Shown in pieces: positions 61,018 to 64,000 of a DNA stretch of 64,000 nt. The position numbers and the translations under genes were made by a program. Source of the DNA: M3007 sp044350425 (GTDB taxonomy: Bacteria > Bacteroidota > Bacteroidia > Chitinophagales > Saprospiraceae); contig JBILHS010000001.1 of the NCBI GenBank assembly GCA_044350425.1, positions 66,535-130,534 of the forward strand, written 5' to 3'. The notes below the pieces were generated by a model, which saw nothing but the letters and a program-made list of their open reading frames with translations, searched no databases and was not told the DNA's origin. Numbering within the stretch: the first letter of the stretch is position 1; each line of letters begins with the position of its first letter.

Positions 61018-61207
61018 ATGCATCAAAAACAGGCTCACATTGTAGCACTTTTGGGGTTATTCCTTCTCCCTTGTTTAGGCTTTGCCCAAAAGGTCACTAT
61101 ACACCGTGCGAGTTCAAATGACTGGCCTGAAAACGCTTGAAAAAACCGGATTTGCGCTGGAATCTGGTAAGGTCTATGAACTGGAGATCCTGATGGCGCC
61201 TAATTGA
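61018..61207 (+). pseudogene. Broken small exported-protein gene
   Basis: An intact-looking start with a signal peptide (MHQKQAHIVALLGLFLLPCL then GFAQKVTIHRASSNDWPENA) ends at a TGA (61138). In another frame the sequence continues protein-like: KTGFALESGKVYELEILMAP before a stop at 61205. The most likely reading is a gene cut down and frameshifted to a remnant. Family unknown. It sits in the 363-base gap between the EnvC-like gene and the small basic protein. Confidence 0.45.
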
Positions 61208-61244
61208 TCCTACCTCGAGCATAGATTTTGAGCCTGAGAATGGT

Positions 61245-61297
61245 CCTCACATCAAAAAAGCCATTCCGATTTTCGGAATGGCTTTTTTGATGTGAGG
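61245..61297. terminator. Strong bidirectional terminator
   Basis: A perfect 25-bp stem (CCTCACATCAAAAAAGCCAT... and its complement) with a 3-base loop. The six A and six T residues inside the stem let it terminate in both directions, serving the EnvC operon side and the small minus-strand gene. Confidence 0.9.
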
Positions 61298-61307
61298 AAG
61301 ATGCGTG

Positions 61308-61466
61308 CTAATCTTCGCCTTCTTGATCAAAATATCCTTTAGCTCTATATTTTGCTTTTTCTACAGGCTTAAGTTTTTTCTTTTTTTGATCCTGATCCTG
61401 TTGACGAAAGTCGCGCTCATCATCACGACGGGGTTCTTTTTTGTTGGTCTTTTCCCAATGTCTCAT
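61308..61466 (-). CDS. Small highly charged protein
   Basis: A 52-residue protein, very rich in Lys, Arg, Asp, Glu and Gln (MRHWEKTNKKEPRRDDERDF, QKKKKLKPVEKAKYRAKGYF), without membrane segments or cysteines. Short basic proteins of this look occur in other Bacteroidota as conserved hypotheticals, but I cannot name a family. Support for a real gene is a well-formed promoter upstream on the same strand and a terminator directly downstream. The frame could start at 61499 instead. Confidence 0.45.
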   Translation of the reverse strand: MRHWEKTNKKEPRRDDERDFRQQDQDQKKKKLKPVEKAKYRAKGYFDQEGED

Positions 61467-61601
61467 GGCAAAAGTGAAGGAAGGTTTTGCTCGCTCCAAA
61501 TGCTTTTAGTTTAAAGATTTTTGAGCGCATGCGGGTGAAAAAATGGTTGCCAGACGATCGGTTTCCAGCGGATAAAAAATACTGAAACACGAAACTTTGT
61601 A

Positions 61602-61631
61602 CAAAAATAGTATCCTTCCACAAATTTGCAA
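61602..61631 (-). promoter_or_regulatory. Promoter for the small charged protein gene (TTG - 19 bp - TATTTTTG)
   Basis: On the minus strand a TTG (61631-61629) and a perfect -7 box TATTTTTG (61609-61602) are separated by 19 bases, matching the Bacteroidota consensus. The leader to the ATG at 61466 would be about 130 bases, which is long. Confidence 0.55.
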
Positions 61632-61639
61632 GGGGCTGA

Positions 61640-61817
61640 GTGTTAAATTTTTTGAAATAAGCCCATTACATTTGGCTCTGCTTCTGTTTCACCCGCCAAG
61701 AATCCGGTGTTTTTCATAAGCAAATCTATTACATTCTTGTTCGATGCAGATTGCAAATCATTAATTATCAACAGGTTAATCAGCTTGAACAGCCATAACA
61801 GTCTATCTTCATTACAC
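61640..61817. other. Rest of the gap before the subtilase
   Basis: Together with 61467-61639 this makes a 351-base stretch without a supported gene. Apart from the minus-strand promoter at 61602-61631, I see only AT-rich sequence with no convincing promoter, repeat or reading frame; the promoter of the subtilase gene must lie here but no clear TAnnTTTG box was found. Confidence 0.4.
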
Positions 61818-64000
61818 ATGAAAAGATTCCTCACTACCTTTCTCTGTTTGCTGGTTACTTCCATTACAGCCTTTTCTCAAATTCAATACCCGGTTCGGTT
61901 TGCACATGGCACCGAATTCTTTTCTGAAAATTTTGCCATTGTAAGACAAACCAGCCATGTCGGGGCAGATGAAATTGTACAGGGTGTTTATCCCCGTTAT
62001 GTACAACTAAAAAAAATAATGAATGCCCGGGAGCGGGCCGATTTTGAGGCTACTGGTGCTCGGGTGATCGGGTACGTCCAGTATGCCACCTATCTGGTTT
62101 TATTGCCCCAAAATTTTGATTTCAAAAAGCTCGACCCATTTTCTCCACGGAGTGTACAAGCTGTAACCGCCGAATGGAAAATGGCAAGAAGCCTTCGCGA
62201 ACTACCTTTCGGTGATTGGGCCGTTCGGGGTGATTATATTGACATAAATATCCAGGTTTATCCTTCTCTCCGCATTGCAGAAGGAGCTGCATTATGTCGC
62301 CAAAATGGACTAGAAGTGCTCTCTGAAGGTATTATGAATGGTTTTTTACAGTTGCGCATCCATAAGGATCAGGTGCGTGAAGTAGCTGGCCTGCCTTTCA
62401 TCCAATACCTGGAACTGATCTCTCCACCTGGTCAAAAAGAGGACACCTGGGGTCGTTCCCTGCACCGCTCAAACCTGGTATCAAGTGATGCCCCGGGCGG
62501 AAAAAAGTATGATGGAACAGGAGTGGGTGTACTGGTACGCGACGATGGACAACTTGGACCGCACATCGATCTACAGGGACGCTTGCGCAATTTTGCACAG
62601 GGCGCACCCGAAAGCGGAACCCATGGTGATGGAGTAGTCGGCATTGTAGGTGGAGCCGGCAACCTGGATCCGAGCAAAAAAGGGATGGCTTCAGGGGCTG
62701 AATTGTTTTCGGTGGACTATATCAATTCCTTTCAGGACCTTACCATACCCTTGTTCCTCAATGAAGGCGCAACCATCACCAACTCATCTTATTCAGACGG
62801 TTGTAATGTAGGATACACCATTGCAACTCAAACGATTGATCAGCAATTATTCCAGCATCCAACCCTGATGCACGTTTTTTCTGCCGGGAATGCCAACCCG
62901 TCAGATTGTAATTACGGGGCAGGCAATCAATGGGGAAACATCACTGGCGGCCACAAAATGGCAAAAAACTCCATTGCTACTGCAAACATTTATGCAGATG
63001 CGACCTTAGTAGCCAGCTCCAGTCGCGGCCCGGCTTATGATGGGCGACTTAAACCGGATATCTCTGCCAACGGACAGGATCAGGAATCCCTCAATCCAAA
63101 CAACGGCTATCAGGTTTTTGGTGGCACCTCGGGTGCAGCCCCTGGTATTGCTGGATGTCTGGCACAACTTACCCATGCCTATAGAACCATCCATCAGGTA
63201 GATGATGCGCCTTCAGCGCTTTTGAAAGCGACCCTCCTGAACACCGCCAACGATCTGGGAAATATTGGTCCGGATTATAAATTTGGCTGGGGGCATGTAA
63301 ATACCTGGCGCGCTTTGAACCTACTCGAACAAAATCAATGGCTGGAAGGGGATGCGGATCAAAATGGGGATGTAAACCATAATATTCAAATTCCTGCCGG
63401 TGTCAAAGAAGCCAAGATCATGCTCTATTGGGCAGAACCCCCTGCGGCTGAAAATAACGCCAGAGCCCTGATCAATGACCTGGATTTAACGGTTTACAAT
63501 GCCTTTGGCACCGTAAGCCTGCCTTGGTTACTGAATCCTACCCCCAATGCGACTACACTGGATTCACCTGCAGGAAAAGGGCGCGACTCTTTGAACAATG
63601 TGGAGCAGGTCTTGATCGAAAACCCCTCGGAAGGTATATATACCATTCGTATTAAAGGGACCGAAGTGCCCTTGGGGCCCCAACACTATTACATTGTCTG
63701 GGAATTTGTCAAAGATGAAATTAAAGTCACCTACCCGGCTGGCGGCGAAGGCTTCGCTCCCGGGGAAGTAGAGCGTATCCATTGGGATGCTTATGGAAAC
63801 TCAGGGACTTTCGCCTTGCACTACTCCATTGATCGCGGCAATACTTTTTCGCCCATAGCCACGCTGGGCGGCGACCGCCGAATGTATGACTGGACGGTGC
63901 CAAATACCATTAGTGGTAAAGTACAGGTCCTGGTGATTCGTGGCACCACTCGCGACACCTCCGACATTGCCTCCAGCATTGTCCCTGTACCTCAAAATCT
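61818..64000 (+). CDS. Subtilisin-like serine protease (S8), 3'-truncated by window edge
   Basis: The first 727 residues of a secreted subtilase; the frame is open at the window end. A signal peptide (MKRFLTTFLCLLVTSITAFS) is followed by a propeptide-like region and the S8 domain, with the catalytic Asp in VRDDG (about Asp242), His269 in GTHGDG and Ser438 in GGTSGAAPG, and the oxyanion Asn in SAGNANPS. After the catalytic domain comes a P-domain/jelly-roll-like region (ILYWAEPPAAENNARALIND, LDLTVYNAFGTV) and an Ig-like module (VTYPAGGEGFAPGEVERIHW). It resembles the Kp43-like group. A T9SS sorting domain is likely beyond the edge but not visible. Confidence 0.92.
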   Translation, partial: MKRFLTTFLCLLVTSITAFSQIQYPVRFAHGTEFFSENFAIVRQTSHVGADEIVQGVYPRYVQLKKIMNARERADFEATGARVIGYVQYATYLVLLPQNFDFKKLDPFSPRSVQAVTAEWKMARSLRELPFGDWAVRGDYIDINIQVYPSLRIAEGAALCRQNGLEVLSEGIMNGFLQLRIHKDQVREVAGLPFIQYLELISPPGQKEDTWGRSLHRSNLVSSDAPGGKKYDGTGVGVLVRDDGQLGPHIDLQGRLRNFAQGAPESGTHGDGVVGIVGGAGNLDPSKKGMASGAELFSVDYINSFQDLTIPLFLNEGATITNSSYSDGCNVGYTIATQTIDQQLFQHPTLMHVFSAGNANPSDCNYGAGNQWGNITGGHKMAKNSIATANIYADATLVASSSRGPAYDGRLKPDISANGQDQESLNPNNGYQVFGGTSGAAPGIAGCLAQLTHAYRTIHQVDDAPSALLKATLLNTANDLGNIGPDYKFGWGHVNTWRALNLLEQNQWLEGDADQNGDVNHNIQIPAGVKEAKIMLYWAEPPAAENNARALINDLDLTVYNAFGTVSLPWLLNPTPNATTLDSPAGKGRDSLNNVEQVLIENPSEGIYTIRIKGTEVPLGPQHYYIVWEFVKDEIKVTYPAGGEGFAPGEVERIHWDAYGNSGTFALHYSIDRGNTFSPIATLGGDRRMYDWTVPNTISGKVQVLVIRGTTRDTSDIASSIVPVPQN

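Overview
The window comes from a member of the Bacteroidota, most likely the Saprospiria or a close relative. The evidence is: perfect or near-perfect TAnnTTTG promoter boxes; a secreted metalloprotease ending in a type IX secretion sorting domain; TonB-dependent receptors and DUF5686-type proteins with a carboxypeptidase-like N-terminal domain; a bacterial sphingolipid operon; and families typical of the phylum (DUF4833, DUF4292, DUF1573, BFN/DUF151, DUF3817). No rRNA, tRNA, CRISPR array, phage or integrase gene was seen.

Layout. 0-6 kb: the 3' end of rsmA, an alkyltransferase-like protein, a putative metal-uptake set (His-rich exported protein, TonB-dependent receptor, lipoprotein) and a BamA-like outer-membrane protein. 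6-9.4 kb: two GT4 glycosyltransferases flanking a flippase-like membrane protein. 9.4-13.9 kb: a TetR regulator, a 22-bp palindrome, and spt - GNAT acyltransferase - NAD-dependent epimerase, which match the three steps of bacterial ceramide synthesis. 13.9-34 kb: mostly envelope and housekeeping genes (DUF5686, DUF4833, M1 peptidase, GT2, a 1246-residue SF1 helicase with a nuclease-like C-terminus, exported Fe/Mn superoxide dismutase, kup, a T9SS-secreted metalloprotease, purB, lipoproteins). Its gaps hold relics: a histidine kinase, a receiver domain and a DUF418 tail.

34.2-55.6 kb is the most unusual part. It is a dense locus of exported proteins: a caspase-TPR protein; a four-gene operon (CHASE2 membrane protein without an output domain, two related FecR-like proteins, an M48-like protease with TPRs); a divergent coiled-coil/barrel gene split by one frameshift; a second M48-TPR protease with an OmpA-type protein; a TlpA-like thioredoxin; and a tandem family of WD40-caspase genes. 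Two copies of that family are intact, one is a pseudogene and one is a C-terminal relic. The pseudogene carries a 112-bp MITE with perfect 21-bp terminal inverted repeats and a 9-bp target duplication, and a relative of that element lies at 22.9 kb. I infer an envelope-located caspase/protease system, possibly for stress sensing or regulated death; its function cannot be read from the sequence.

55.9-64 kb returns to ordinary genes: BFN nuclease, etfBA, a TPR protein, a DUF4292 lipoprotein, an EnvC-like factor that has lost its zinc ligands, a small basic protein, and a subtilisin-like protease that runs off the end of the window.
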